This document shows, piece by piece, positions 11,001 to 20,831 of a stretch of DNA of 51,940 nt. Each line of letters begins with the position of its first letter. Within the stretch, counting starts at the first letter, position 1. The DNA comes from Priapulus caudatus. Lineage: Eukaryota > Priapulida > Priapulimorpha > Priapulimorphida > Priapulidae. The translations under genes and the position numbers were made by a program. Below the pieces are notes generated by a model, which worked only from the letters and a program-made list of their open reading frames with translations, was not told where the DNA came from and did no database searches. Where the stretch lies: positions 11,446 through 63,385 of the forward strand of contig NW_014578066.1 of the NCBI RefSeq assembly GCF_000485595.1, given 5' to 3'.

Positions 11001-13326
11001 AAACTGTACTATATGTTGAAACATTTTTACTCATTGCCTGGTATACACTGAATTTCATAAATCAAATCAAATGTATTATCCTCTCACTTGAAAAGTCGTA
11101 GAGTTTTGTTCGGAAGGAGACCAGTAAAAGCTATGGCAGCACTGAGCAGAATGTTCAGGAGTGGGATGTTCCTAATCCTGGGTTGGCTGTCCCACAGGTG
11201 GGTGTAACTGCAGCTCGGACACACCGTCTTCACAGTTACCATTGACCCACGAACTTTTCTGTAGCGTTTGTTTTCTTGCCTGCACATGATGCATGATGTA
11301 AACAGCATCAATAGTGCAGACTGGAAAACAACGTACTTCTTCTGTTTGTGTGGTTGTTCCTTGTCATCATCTCTGAAAGTAATTAATATCCAAATTAAGT
11401 AATTAAGTTCCACATATATAGCTTACAGTAGGTCCAAAATCAAAAGTAGTAAAAACAATTGCAATTGCAAGATTTCATGATAACAGACTTGTATCGTGTT
11501 CTAATAAAATAAATTGCGTTTTTTCACTTCACGTTAAATTAGTAGACAGTGTAGAAATAAGCTCTTATAATTACATCATTTCCTCAAAGTGCTCGACATC
11601 AGGATCTTCAATGGTGTCTGGAAGATATTCGATGTCTTTGTCATCAGCTGGTATATCTGTACTATCTGATTCGCTATCGCTGTGGGGAGTTGGAGTTTGA
11701 TGTCTAATTTTAGGCTTAGTGGCATGTTGAATTCGAAATGTTGTCTGTGTTCCCCGTGTTTTTTTGTGAATGGCAGGTTTCGTCGATTTTGGTCTCCAAA
11801 CAAGAGTCTGAGTTTCTAAAATAAAAATGTATCAAATTAAGTTTATAAATTTCAAGGTAGCCGGGGATAACTAGGGGTAATATGGGTGGGGTTTTAAGCT
11901 GGTTTATGGGAAAAACCGTTCTAATTCAACTACTCGTGCCAAGCATCCTTGGGGGCCCACATCCCAAATGTTTACATATTTATAACATGGTTTACAAACA
12001 TATTTAATAAATACTAAACCATGAATATTTGATTTAGCATAATTTAAACCTGCTTTTAACTGAAAAAATGCATTACACCTAGAATCTTGTTTCCCTTCAA
12101 CACTCTTCAAGATTATCTTTTCTATTACAATTCAATGTACTTACTCTTTGAGAGTGTAGTTAATTTTTCCACATTAAGAGGTATGTCTGCACCCTGCTCT
12201 TCGCCTTCGGTCTCAGTCATCTCTTCATCATCATTACTGACATCACTTTGACCAGCACTAGGCCTGCCAGTGTCATAGATGAGCTGTGAAACCACTCTCT
12301 TCCTCTCTCGTTTGATGGATGCTGTGCGGGAGCCAGGGGTGCTACCAGATGTAGAAGGCTGCGGTGTTGCTGGTGATGATTGAGGAAGCACGACGTGTAT
12401 TGATGGAATCACATCGTGTGCTAACCTCAGCCTAGAAAGACGTTATGAATCCATCATTTACTTACTCTACTTCAATACGGATTTAAGACAAATTTATTTC
12501 ATATAGATCTTTAATAATCTCAACGTCTAAATAGCGTCTAATAGTTATACTAACAACAACGTGCATGATTCAGTAGTATATATAGTATGTTACAATGTCA
12601 TAATATAAAATATCATATCATACACACACGCACACGCACACAACAGACACGCGCACGCATGCACGCACACACGCACCGGGCTGTGCCACACCACGAATGC
12701 ACGCGCACACTCAGACACACAGCACGCACCACTGACACACCAGCACAATTGCACGACGCCACACACATAACAGCGCCCACACATACTATATATATATATA
12801 TATTCGGTATAGTCCCTTGGACTTTGAAGACTATTAGTATTATTTACGAGGTTATGACGTTACACTAGTTCTATATTATGAAGAAACCCCCGGGATACAC
12901 GGGTACAAAATCACTCTTCAACTAGGCCTAGTACGTGCCTGTTCAGCTCAGCTGGACGCCAGGGCTGGTGTGGCGTGTGCAGCTACGTATAGTATACGTA
13001 CGGGACAGATACATTATTATTATATAGAGAGGGCACGAAAACTTTCAAACATTGTATAGTCAGCTGCTATATAATCCAGGTATATCTACATCACAGAAAA
13101 AGTTTGCTTACTGCTTCGCAAATCCTTGCTGAAAAGCCATGAAGTTAAGGAAGCAGTCCTCCGTGAAGTGCTTCATACACAGCACGCTCGAGTCTGACAC
13201 CGCCCACTTCGCTCGCTTAGATTGGACAAATGATGTCCATTTCTTTCTCTGATTTTCGTCTTTCGGCCACTTGTATAATCCACTACCTGTGTGCGAGCAA
13301 TTGGCCGCAACACATCTGCGTGGCAT
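8009..13326 (-). CDS. THAP-domain transposase (Kolobok type), 10 exons
   Basis: Exons in transcription order: 13326-13112, 12431-12145, 11815-11575, 11372-11088, 10760-10517, 10119-9942, 9458-9237, 8825-8654, 8504-8353, 8169-8009. All junctions are GT/AG and keep frame; the total is 2,157 nt, 718 residues plus stop. Residues 1-85 form a THAP zinc finger (MPRRCVAANCSHTG, later CMKHF). An acidic, Ser-rich linker follows to about 250, then a CIMCR...CPSC zinc motif. The catalytic half has LAGDARCDSMGHSAKFGSY (D392 or D396), FISDRHRQIAKW (D457), FDCWH, and SGVESYH (E591), candidates for a DDE triad. Expected role is TTAA-specific cut-and-paste transposition. The frame is intact throughout. Donor choice for exon 9 is uncertain by 4 bases; family naming rests on THAP plus TTAA. 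Confidence 0.85.
9510..9826. repeat. Intronic repeat rich in GGGAGTCCG
   Basis: GGGAGTCCG or its reverse complement CGGACTCCC recurs at least five times in this stretch of the intron between transposase exons 6 and 7. It may be a small degenerate inverted-repeat element, but no clean ends are seen. Confidence 0.4.
12621..12800. repeat. (AC/GC)n-rich microsatellite followed by (TA)n
   Basis: Imperfect ACACGC repeats, then TATATATATA, in intron 1 of the THAP transposase gene. Apparent frames across it are low-complexity. Confidence 0.75.
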
Positions 13327-13409
13327 CGTAAAAATTAGATAAATTTGACTCGAAATACAAACTCGCTCGTTCACTTCTATAGTTAGCGTCGCGTAACTAG
13401 GCGAGCTGC

Positions 13410-13609
13410 GTTCTTCAAATGACGTCAGATCCGGAAATTGCCGATGTTTGCCGAACGCGAGTGGATTTTGACAGGTGATGTTTCAAGGGCCATAACTTAA
13501 TTATGCGCGATTTTTCACGAAAAAAAACAATCAGAATGCCAGACAATTATTATACTCATGTTTATTTATCTATTATTTGTGGTTTTTAGAAAGACATTGC
13601 AGATCCTCT
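13410..13609 (-). repeat. Right long inverted terminus of the TTAA element
   Basis: Mirror of 4722-4921. GTTCTTCAAATGACGTCA at 13410-13427 is the exact complement of 4904-4921. The transposase start codon is 84 bases further inside, at 13326. Confidence 0.75.
13420..13427. promoter_or_regulatory. CRE-like palindrome TGACGTCA in the right terminus
   Basis: Palindrome matching 4904-4911. It lies about 95 bases upstream of the THAP transposase ATG. Confidence 0.5.
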
Positions 13610-13662
13610 TTAAGTTTCATGTGTATTATAGCTTGTTCTTACGTGTTTATTGAGATTATATT

Positions 13663-15933
13663 ATGGAGTTATCCAAAGAACTTGATGTGGCGAGTTCTCT
13701 GAACAATTTGCGTTCATGTAATCTTGAATTTGGAGCCAACGCTCAACAGTGGCAGACACTTGTTGAAGATTATTTTTGTGCCCCTACTGGCACTAGTCCT
13801 GAATCAGATGAGGAAGTAAGTGATGAGGGTAGTGATGAATGTGAGCTTAATTCCCACAATGAACTTAAAATTGTTGGTCAAAATGAATTAGGCCTAAGTG
13901 ATATATCTAGTGCCAGTCTAGATGGCGAAGCCGCCAGTATTGATGATGGTGATGTCGAGGATGCCGGCGATGATATTGTTTTTGATGAAATCGCAATCGT
14001 AATGGAAAATGTAAGCATCGTAAATCATGAGGACTATGCAGGTGAAACCGAAAAAATTGTCAATTTTACATGTGTTGTAAAGTCTTCAAAAAATAGCTGC
14101 TGTCTCAATGATGGCAATCCGTGTTGCACCGCATTGTCGACCGAATTTATGCATGAACTGCGAACAACTATGTCCAGCCTGCCAGCGTATGAAAAGGACT
14201 TGATACTGTTAGGCAAACTTAGTTCTGGTATCAATATGAAAGAAACAACCGCATCATCAAAAAGAAAAAGGCAGACACAACGAAAACATCAAAGAACATG
14301 TTACTGCGTTGAAGGAACCCGTATCTGCCGAGAGACATTCAAGTTCCTGCACTGCATCAGTCAGGACAAATTGACAGCTTTACTGAAGCACTACAAGGAG
14401 CATGGATTGACACCACGCCACAAAAAGTCCGGAGGAAAACAAAAAACTAACGCAAGATTTTTAACGTTTGAAGATGTATCAAGAGTTGTTACCTTCATCG
14501 TAAATTTTTCTGAAGTTCATGCGTTAGTACTACCTGGACGAGTACCGGGATTCAAGCGTTTTGACATAAAACTGCTTCCATCGATGTACACCAAAGCAAG
14601 TATTTGGCGGCTCTACCAGTCAGCAATGAATGCAGAAGGGTATCGTGCGGTGAAAGTTCATTCCTTTCGGAACTTGTGGCGGTCCCTTGTACCATACATT
14701 GTTATGACAAAACCGATGACGGATCTTTGCTGGACATGCCAGAAAAATAATTCGAGGATATACCGAAGCATGAACATACCAGAGGCTGAAAAGTCAGCCG
14801 AGCTCTTGAAGCAGCAGGACCATTTGGTCAAAGTAACGCTGGAGCGGACGCTATACCAAGACATGGTAAAGAAAGCCTCTAATACATTCAAGGATAGTGC
14901 CATAAAACTAGGGAAGAATGCACCAATGTCTCGGGATATAAAGATGCATTACAGCTTCGATTACGCGCAGCAAGTACACTACCCTAACGACCCATACCAG
15001 CCAGGGCCAATGTATTTCCTAGTGCCAAGGAAATGTGGCATCTTTGGTGTTGCTTGTGAAGCGGTGCCACAACAGGTGAATTTTGTCATTGATGAAGCTG
15101 TGCTAATATCGAAAGGTGCCAATGCTGTGATAAGCTACCTAGATTATTTTTTTGACCACTACGGCTTCGGTGAAAAAGACTTAGAATTGCACTGTGATAA
15201 CTGCAGTGGTCAAAATAAAAATAACTTTATGTTGTGGTACCTTGCGTGGCGCATAATTAATGGACTACATCGATCGATTAGCTTGAACTTCTTAGTAGCG
15301 GGACATACGAAATTTGCCCCCGATTGGTGTTTTGGGCTTGTTAAACAGAAATACAGGCGTACAATGGTTTCATCGTTGGATAATTTTGTAGATGTCGTAA
15401 ACAGTAGCACGATAGTGGGGACAAATATTGCCCAGAAAGTTGGAACTTCTTCTGGTGATGTTATTGTCCCATACTATGACTGGAATAAATTCTTGTCGCT
15501 GTACTTCAGAACCGTGCCGGGGATTAAGAAGTTTCAACATTTCCGGTTTGATGCAGCACATCCAGGTGAAGTATTCCGGAAGGAATATGCAGATTCGGCT
15601 GAGGAAAATTTTCAACTACTAAGAGATGTCAACAACTTGCCCCAAGCATCGAAGCCTGGAACAATACCACCCCCAGGATTATCATACGAAAGGAAACTTT
15701 ATTTGTTTGACAAAATCAGAGAATTTTGTTCCATTGAGACTCGCGACATTACATGTCCTGCACCTGGTCCAGCTCCTGCTATAGTTAATGATCCTGCTGT
15801 AGTTAATGACTTTGTAGCTCGCAAACCAGCAAAGCGTCCTGGGACTCAATTAGATCAGGGTAATCTAGTACCGAAACGTGGTCGTGGTGGACGTGGACGT
15901 GGTCGACGCGGTCGTGGAGGAGCTCCAACCTAG
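13663..15933 (+). CDS. Transposase-like protein with an RNase H-like core (DUF7869-like), intact
   Basis: A single uninterrupted 756-residue frame. Residues 1-130 are acidic. A Lys/Arg-rich stretch lies near 203-216, then CYCVEGTRICRETF. The C-terminal half carries HYSFDYAQQVHYP (D433), LHCDNCSGQNKNN (D512) and GHTKFAPDWCFG (D554), resembling the RNase H-like fold of proteins annotated DUF7869 in invertebrates. These are candidate catalytic acids. The C-terminus is an Arg/Gly-rich tail (RGRGGRGRGRRGRGG), likely nucleic-acid binding. It lies between the inserted TTAA element and the right TIR of the outer transposon, so it is its probable transposase. The insertion separated it from its upstream leader, so present expression may be impaired. 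Confidence 0.8.
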   Translation: MELSKELDVASSLNNLRSCNLEFGANAQQWQTLVEDYFCAPTGTSPESDEEVSDEGSDECELNSHNELKIVGQNELGLSDISSASLDGEAASIDDGDVEDAGDDIVFDEIAIVMENVSIVNHEDYAGETEKIVNFTCVVKSSKNSCCLNDGNPCCTALSTEFMHELRTTMSSLPAYEKDLILLGKLSSGINMKETTASSKRKRQTQRKHQRTCYCVEGTRICRETFKFLHCISQDKLTALLKHYKEHGLTPRHKKSGGKQKTNARFLTFEDVSRVVTFIVNFSEVHALVLPGRVPGFKRFDIKLLPSMYTKASIWRLYQSAMNAEGYRAVKVHSFRNLWRSLVPYIVMTKPMTDLCWTCQKNNSRIYRSMNIPEAEKSAELLKQQDHLVKVTLERTLYQDMVKKASNTFKDSAIKLGKNAPMSRDIKMHYSFDYAQQVHYPNDPYQPGPMYFLVPRKCGIFGVACEAVPQQVNFVIDEAVLISKGANAVISYLDYFFDHYGFGEKDLELHCDNCSGQNKNNFMLWYLAWRIINGLHRSISLNFLVAGHTKFAPDWCFGLVKQKYRRTMVSSLDNFVDVVNSSTIVGTNIAQKVGTSSGDVIVPYYDWNKFLSLYFRTVPGIKKFQHFRFDAAHPGEVFRKEYADSAEENFQLLRDVNNLPQASKPGTIPPPGLSYERKLYLFDKIREFCSIETRDITCPAPGPAPAIVNDPAVVNDFVARKPAKRPGTQLDQGNLVPKRGRGGRGRGRRGRGGAPT

Positions 15934-16045
15934 TGATTTTGTGAATTTTTGTAAAATCAGATATTAATACATTAATCGGTAGCACGCTGTATAGTTTCAT
16001 TGTGGAAGTGGTTTACATGAAAACTTGTTTCAAAATTTTTTTTTA

Positions 16046-16051
16046 ATAAAA
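16046..16051 (+). terminator. Poly(A) signal AATAAA of the outer transposon gene
   Basis: AATAAA follows the stop codon by about 110 bases in an A/T-rich 3' region. Confidence 0.55.
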
Positions 16052-16380
16052 TTTTTAACCACGAAAAAACCTTATTTGTTGTGCATACATTTTTTAAAAA
16101 GTTCTAGAATGCATAAAATATGGCGGTGTAATGACCCATAAGACATTCTGGGGCAGTTTGGCACTTATAAACTGATGGTTGCTAAGGACCTTTTCTAATT
16201 TAGGTTGTTTAATCTTTAAACGCGATTTTCTCAAAATTGAGTTTTCAGCCTTATGATATTCAAAATGCCATAACTTCGTAACTAATCGACCGATTTACAA
16301 AAACTTGATTCCAAATGAAAACTGAAAGTGTCAGCTATATGGCGGCCATAAAAACTCCGTTTTAAAATTTATGTCAATGT

Positions 16381-16406
16381 GACTGATTTTGCTATCACCG
16401 GTCACA
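16381..16406 (-). repeat. Right TIR of outer transposon
   Basis: Exact reverse complement of 4205-4230; TA follows. Confidence 0.88.
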
Positions 16407-16487
16407 TATTTCAAATAGAAGCCTTTGTGCATTTTGTGAAGATTGATCTTGTTCAATTACTTAAAAATTCATGCATTTTTGTTTCAG

Positions 16488-16832
16488 GATATTCCTGATG
16501 ACGAGGTGGAACTAAACCTTCGATCGAGGGAGCTGGATCCACCGAAACTTGTGATCTTCAAGTCGGAGGACATTATCAAAGGACAGTACATTGTCGCTGA
16601 TGGAACATATGTGGGCTGCTGTTCCACGAGTGGAAATGTGGCTGTCATTGAGCTCCTCGCTGTGTATTATGTCTTGGACCTCGAGTACCCCAGGTGGTAC
16701 GCGCAGGTACTGGGCATCCTTCAGACACATCTGTTGAGGCTTCAGCCGTATTTCGGTTTGAAGAGTGTCAAATACAAGAAGTTTTCGACCGAACTGCATC
16801 AAACCATGACCGCTTTAGAATCTCGTGATTGA
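16488..16832 (+). CDS. Unrecognised conserved-looking terminal exon
   Basis: A good acceptor (TTTTTGTTTCAG) precedes 16488. The frame then runs 114 codons to a stop, starting DIPDDEVELNLRS and including VIELLAVYYVLDLEYPRWYAQ. The composition is that of a folded protein with hydrophobic periodicity, not random. It begins 82 bases after the outer transposon's right end and is followed directly by a gypsy relic. The exon pair at 18362-18738 could belong to the same gene, but this cannot be shown. Function not recognised. Confidence 0.5.
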   Translation, partial: DIPDDEVELNLRSRELDPPKLVIFKSEDIIKGQYIVADGTYVGCCSTSGNVAVIELLAVYYVLDLEYPRWYAQVLGILQTHLLRLQPYFGLKSVKYKKFSTELHQTMTALESRD

Positions 16833-17832
16833 GACAGCAATGGCAATGGGCGCAGTCAAACTTCTGGTCACTCCACTCGTACCTGGACGCCGGCTTCTCC
16901 CAAAGCCATCTCTTGCCAGTGAAGCTTGGGCTCAATGCTGCTAACTCCTCGCCCATCGCCATTGATGGAGCGTTTTTCGCCTGCCTACAGGGCCGAGCAC
17001 CAGATGGCACCAATATCACCGCTCGCTCCATGGTGTACGTCAGCCAAGATGTAACTGATTTCTATTTATCCTACAAGACCATGCTGGATCTAGAAATCAT
17101 TAACAGGAGCTTTCCCTCAGTTGGTAGCGCTCGGTCGGGCTCAGGAGATGCGCAATCTGCAGCAATGTTTGCCTCATCAACCCAACCCCTGTGCCCTCAA
17201 CGCTGGCTGCAGTGCACAACACGATGAGAGCATCACATGCAGTTGCCTTCAGCACAGTGCGGTACCTCATGGCCACGGGCAGGAGCTATGGGCCTCATTG
17301 CAAGTCTTCGCGAATTCTTTGCAACATTTGGGGTGCCGGAGGAGTTATCCAGCGACAGAGGGCCGGAATTCACCGCCACCACCACTCGCGACTTTCTCTA
17401 CCGCTGGGGCATCAGCCACCAAGTCTCATCCACTCACCACCCTCAGTCAAATGGGCGGGCGGAAGTGGCCGTGAAGTCAGCAAAGCGTCTCCTACGGTCA
17501 AAAGTCGGTCCGACAGGCGTGTTAGACAATGACAGGTTGCTACGTGCGCTGCTGCAGCTCCGCAACACCCCGGATCCGGACTGCAATGTTTCACCAACCC
17601 AGATCGTCTTTGGGAAACAGCTGCATGACTCATTCTCTTTCGTGAACCGCCTGGAGAAGTACTCAAACCCTTTTGTCCACCCAGAATGGCAAGAGGCATG
17701 GCACTCGAAGGAGGTCGCGCTACCAGCGAGATTCGTGAAGTCGTCTGAGAGCCTGAATGAGCATGTGCGCCCCCTGCGTCCCATACATGACGGCGACAGG
17801 TGCTTCATCCAGAATCAAGTGGGGAACTCAAA
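16833..17832 (+). pseudogene. Ty3/gypsy retrotransposon relic: protease-RT linker fused to integrase
   Basis: The first part (to about 17228) reads as the segment between protease and reverse transcriptase of gypsy elements (ITARSMVYVSQDVTDFYLS, then LDLEIINRSFPSVG). After a junction near 17230 the frame 17237-18055 is an integrase core: REFFATFGVPEELSSDRGPE, then HHPQSNGRAEV and LLQLRNTPDPD, with the second Asp and the Glu of the DDE triad visible. RT and RNase H are missing, so the two parts were joined by an internal deletion of roughly 2 kb or more. Similarity ends near 17830. No LTRs are seen. Confidence 0.8.
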
Positions 17833-18361
17833 GTTCACATTTTTTAATACCTTAAAAACAAACTATCTTTATGCATTTTCAGAAAATAATACAAAATTTA
17901 ATGCGAACAGAATGCAGCCAGAGGCTACAAAAGTTCAGGACTCAGACCCCAAGAAGCGTCCAGGCATTACTGCCCTCAACAGGTCTCATGCTACTAGCAG
18001 AGGACATTGTAGGCATTTTTTTCATAATTGTACCAACAGCTATATTAGAATATAACATGTGATTCTAGCATTAAGATGAAAGTAAAGTTGATTTTGTATT
18101 CAATACTTCTTGAAGACTTTTTAATGGTTAGAAAACTTCTATATTTTATCAGTTAAATTTGGGTGAGAAATATTGGAGTACCATATTTCCCATCTTATAA
18201 GATGCACTTTTTTCTGAAAAATTCCCTCAAAAATCACCCTGCAACTTAGCACCCGAAGATTCCCAATTCTTTTTCCCAAAAATACCTAGCTAATTATAGG
18301 GTGCGTCTTACCACTTGTAGCGTCATATTAAATATATTTATAAGTCTCTCTATCATTCCAG
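17833..18361. other. No recognised gene
   Basis: A/T-rich sequence after the gypsy relic. The stretch 18180-18300 (CCATCTTATAAGATGCAC, GGTGCGTCTTACC) resembles the ends of small inverted-repeat elements, but no pair is clear. Confidence 0.4.
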
Positions 18362-19401
18362 GTGCCTGAAACCTACACGTTCATGAAACCTCATATTGTG
18401 GGACGCAACGTGCCAAACAAGATGTTTGATTTAGTTATGTGCCCAGAGGTAATTTACCCTAAATAATGCAGCTCTCTTTTTCTTAATTATCCTAAACTTT
18501 GGGCTGCTCATCCACTACATGTATAGATACCACAAGTATAAACGTGAGTGTTTTTACTTGCCATTGTGCTTTAATTTCAGTGATGTTATTTTGTTTTGAA
18601 ATTCTTTTATATAATTATCTTTTTCAGATTCTCGTAAGAATGGTCATGAAGAGAGAAAACATCAACCGGTTGGAGGCAGACCTCCTTGTGCACAAGGCTG
18701 GCTCAACTGCAACAAAAACTTCTAAAGCAACATATTAGGAAAATAGATCTCAGTTAAATTTCTGCGCTCCTTCCTCCCGTATTCTGGGATGACCGAGCTG
18801 TAGATAGTGTCATGAAGTTGAAGCCATTTGGAATGGACGGTGACGTCATCGGTTGGGGGTCTCCATTGCCTCTTGGAAATTGTCCACGAACTTTTGGATT
18901 CTTTCAGGGTCGTTGGTGCAGCAGGCGTTAATGCGTGGACGACCTTTGCTTTTGGCGTGGTGAATCTTCTTAGGCAACAACCTCACTATGCTTGCAACAA
19001 GGGAGTGATACCCCTGTTAAAGAAACCGGGCCTTGACCTTGTTTTTAAAAATTACCGCCCAATCAGCAATCTCACCTATGTGTCTAAACTGACGGAGAAA
19101 ATAGTATTTGATCAAATTTACAATCACATGACCGTGAATGGACTGTTCCCGATCATGCAATCAGCGTACAGGAAACATGATCAAATTTACAATCACATGA
19201 CCGTGAATGGACTGTTCCCGATCATGCAATCAGCGTACAGGAAACAACACAGCACTGAAACGGCACTGTTAAAAGTTAAGAACGACATATTAATGAACAT
19301 GAACAACCAGCAAGTTACACTCCTTGTGCTTTTGGATCTCAGTGCTGCCTTCGATACTGTCGATCATGATATTTTACTCAAGAGCCTTCAGTCTAGGATT
19401 G
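18293..19401 (+). repeat. Duplicated block, copy 1 (second copy 39992-41035)
   Basis: The sequence from ATTATAGGGTGCGTC to GTCTAGGATTG is repeated 21.7 kb downstream in the same orientation with few differences. It holds an exon pair, a minus-strand LINE fragment and the start of a plus-strand LINE RT. Copy 1 has an extra tandem duplication of about 68 bp at 19113-19245. Confidence 0.92.
18362..18738 (+). CDS. Two-exon C-terminal fragment of an unrecognised gene, copy 1
   Basis: Exon 18362-18448 (VPETYTFMKPHIVGRNV...CPE, 29 codons) sits between TCATTCCAG and GTAATT. Exon 18628-18738 follows TCTTTTTCAG and ends in a stop (RMVMKRENINRLEADLLVHK...). Both exons are present at 40061-40438 with mostly conservative changes. 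The upstream coding part is not identified. Confidence 0.5.
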
Positions 19402-20747
19402 GCATTACGGGCAAAGCACTTGACTGGTTTTCATCCTATTTGTCACACAGATCACAGCGCGTGTCAATACGTGGGACTTTATCAGACAGCTTCGACTGCA
19501 AGTGGGGTGATCCACAAGGCTGATGCCTAGGGCCTCTTCTCTTCAACATATATGCGTCAAAAATTTTCTCAATATTTGAAGCTCATCTGCCGGATATCCA
19601 ATGCTATGCTGATGACTCCCAACTGTACATATCTTTCAATCCAAATGCTTCTGCCATCCAGGAACATGCTGTCTCTGTGATGGAAACCTGTATAAAAGAT
19701 ATCCGTGACTGGATGCTTGCTGATCGGCTAATGTTGAACGACGACAAGACGGAATTCCTCATCATAGGTACCCGGCAACAACTGTGCAAAGTGGACATTT
19801 ATCATATCACTGTCGGGAGTTGAAACATTTCGCCAGTATCCGTGACCAGAAATTTGGGTTGCTGGTTTGATTCGTGGCTAACGATGGAGACTCATGTTTC
19901 CAAACTCTGCAGTACTTCATTTTTCCATCTTCATAATATTAGAAGGATCCGAAAGTTTCTTTCTACGGAATCAACAAAAATTCTAATTCACGCATTCATT
20001 ACTAGTCGCGTTGATTTCTGCAATAGTTTACTTTATGGGCTGCCCCAGGTACAACTGAATAAGTTACAGCTTATCAAGTTACAGATTGAGTCCAAAATGC
20101 AGCTGCTCGGCTTATCTGCAATGTATCCAAGTTTGATCATATATCACCTGTTTTATATCATTTGCATTGGCTGCCAGTCTATTTCCGTATAGAGTTTAAA
20201 ATGCTACTCATCACTTTTAAGGCATTACATTGTATGTCACCAGATTATATCAGGGAATTAGTCACATTAAAGAAACCTAATCGGTACAGTCTGAGCTCTG
20301 GTAACCAAATGTTAATTGCGCCACCAGCTGTAAAAACGTTGGCTACACTTGGCGATCGAGCTTTCTCATCAGCTGCCCCAAAATTATGGAATAAGCTACC
20401 TAGTCATATTTGATGTGAAAAGTCGCTGGAATCTTTTAAACGCCTAGTCAAAACTCATCTATTTAACATTGCCTTTAACACATAGACATTATATTTTTAG
20501 GTGTACATTAGATTTGAGTTATATTTGATTGAAAATGTCATATTATTGTTGCTTTTAGGATCTATATTTTACAATGTTGCAGTCAGCTATTTATAATCAG
20601 GAATTGTTATAAGATTGTCCTAATTTAAGTATCTATATTTTACAGTGTTGCAGTAGGCTGTTTAATAATCAGCCTTTGTAATGCGCACGTGAACATATCT
20701 GCATGTAACGTGCGCAATATAAATCAATAAATATTATATTATTATTA
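18985..20747 (+). pseudogene. 5'-truncated LINE reverse transcriptase (CR1/Jockey-like) with (ATT)n tail
   Basis: RT signatures in order: KNYRPISNLTYVSKLTEKIV, SAYRKQHSTETALL, LDLSAAFDTVDHDILL (first catalytic Asp), GDPQG, then YADDSQLY near 19605 (catalytic pair). Thumb and C-terminal parts follow, ending near 20413. Stops at 19521 (after DPQG) and in later frames, plus frame changes, break it. A tandem repeat duplicates DQIYNHMTVNGLFPIMQSAY. The 3' end is AATAAATATTATATTATTATTAT. The nucleotides 18770-18985 just upstream read as a LINE fragment on the opposite strand. Confidence 0.85.
20725..20747 (+). repeat. (ATT)n 3' tail of the LINE
   Basis: A short ATT microsatellite ends the LINE, as in several non-LTR clades that end in short tandem repeats instead of poly(A). 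Confidence 0.6.
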
Positions 20748-20831
20748 TGCCTCGACGGATTTCAACATGGCAATGGTAATTTTATCGTAAGTGTTAAGAA
20801 TTGAAAATATTACTGACGCGTCCTCGAGTAA

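Larger units (their letters stand above)
4718..13613. mobile_element. Kolobok-type TTAA transposon carrying a P2RX7_C passenger gene
   Basis: TTAA occurs at 4718-4721 and 13610-13613. Inside it, the ends read AGAGGACCTGCAATATCT on the left and AGAGGATCTGCAATGTCT when the right end is reverse-complemented. The 8,888-bp interior has two inward-facing genes: a THAP-domain transposase from the right end and a P2RX7_C protein from the left. The Kolobok superfamily is known for TTAA target duplications and for transposases that can carry a THAP domain, so both hallmarks agree. It sits in the 5' leader of the outer transposon. The passenger gene and the length are the unusual parts. Confidence 0.82.
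4205..16406. mobile_element. Outer DNA transposon with perfect 26-bp TIRs, interrupted by an inner element
   Basis: The 26 bases at 4205-4230 (TGTGACCGGTGATAGC...) are the exact reverse complement of 16381-16406. Both ends are flanked by TA (4203-4204 and 16407-16408), consistent with a TA target duplication; the match can be extended 3 more bases, so the exact end is uncertain. Removing the inner insertion (4722-13609 plus one TTAA) leaves about 3.3 kb. What remains is a promoter and leader, one intact ORF (13663-15933), a poly(A) signal and the right TIR. The superfamily is not recognised with certainty. A perfect TIR and an unbroken ORF suggest it is young. Confidence 0.8.

Noticed and set aside
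12587..12868. Thr/His-rich open frame
   Set aside because: It is the AC microsatellite in intron 1 of the transposase gene.
8009..13326. Treating the THAP exon and the downstream pieces as separate genes
   Set aside because: All ten exons join in frame with GT/AG sites and sum to a multiple of three, so one gene is the simpler reading.
17121..17532. Alternative frames over the gypsy region
   Set aside because: Only the frames giving protease-linker and integrase motifs resemble known proteins; the others are overlaps.
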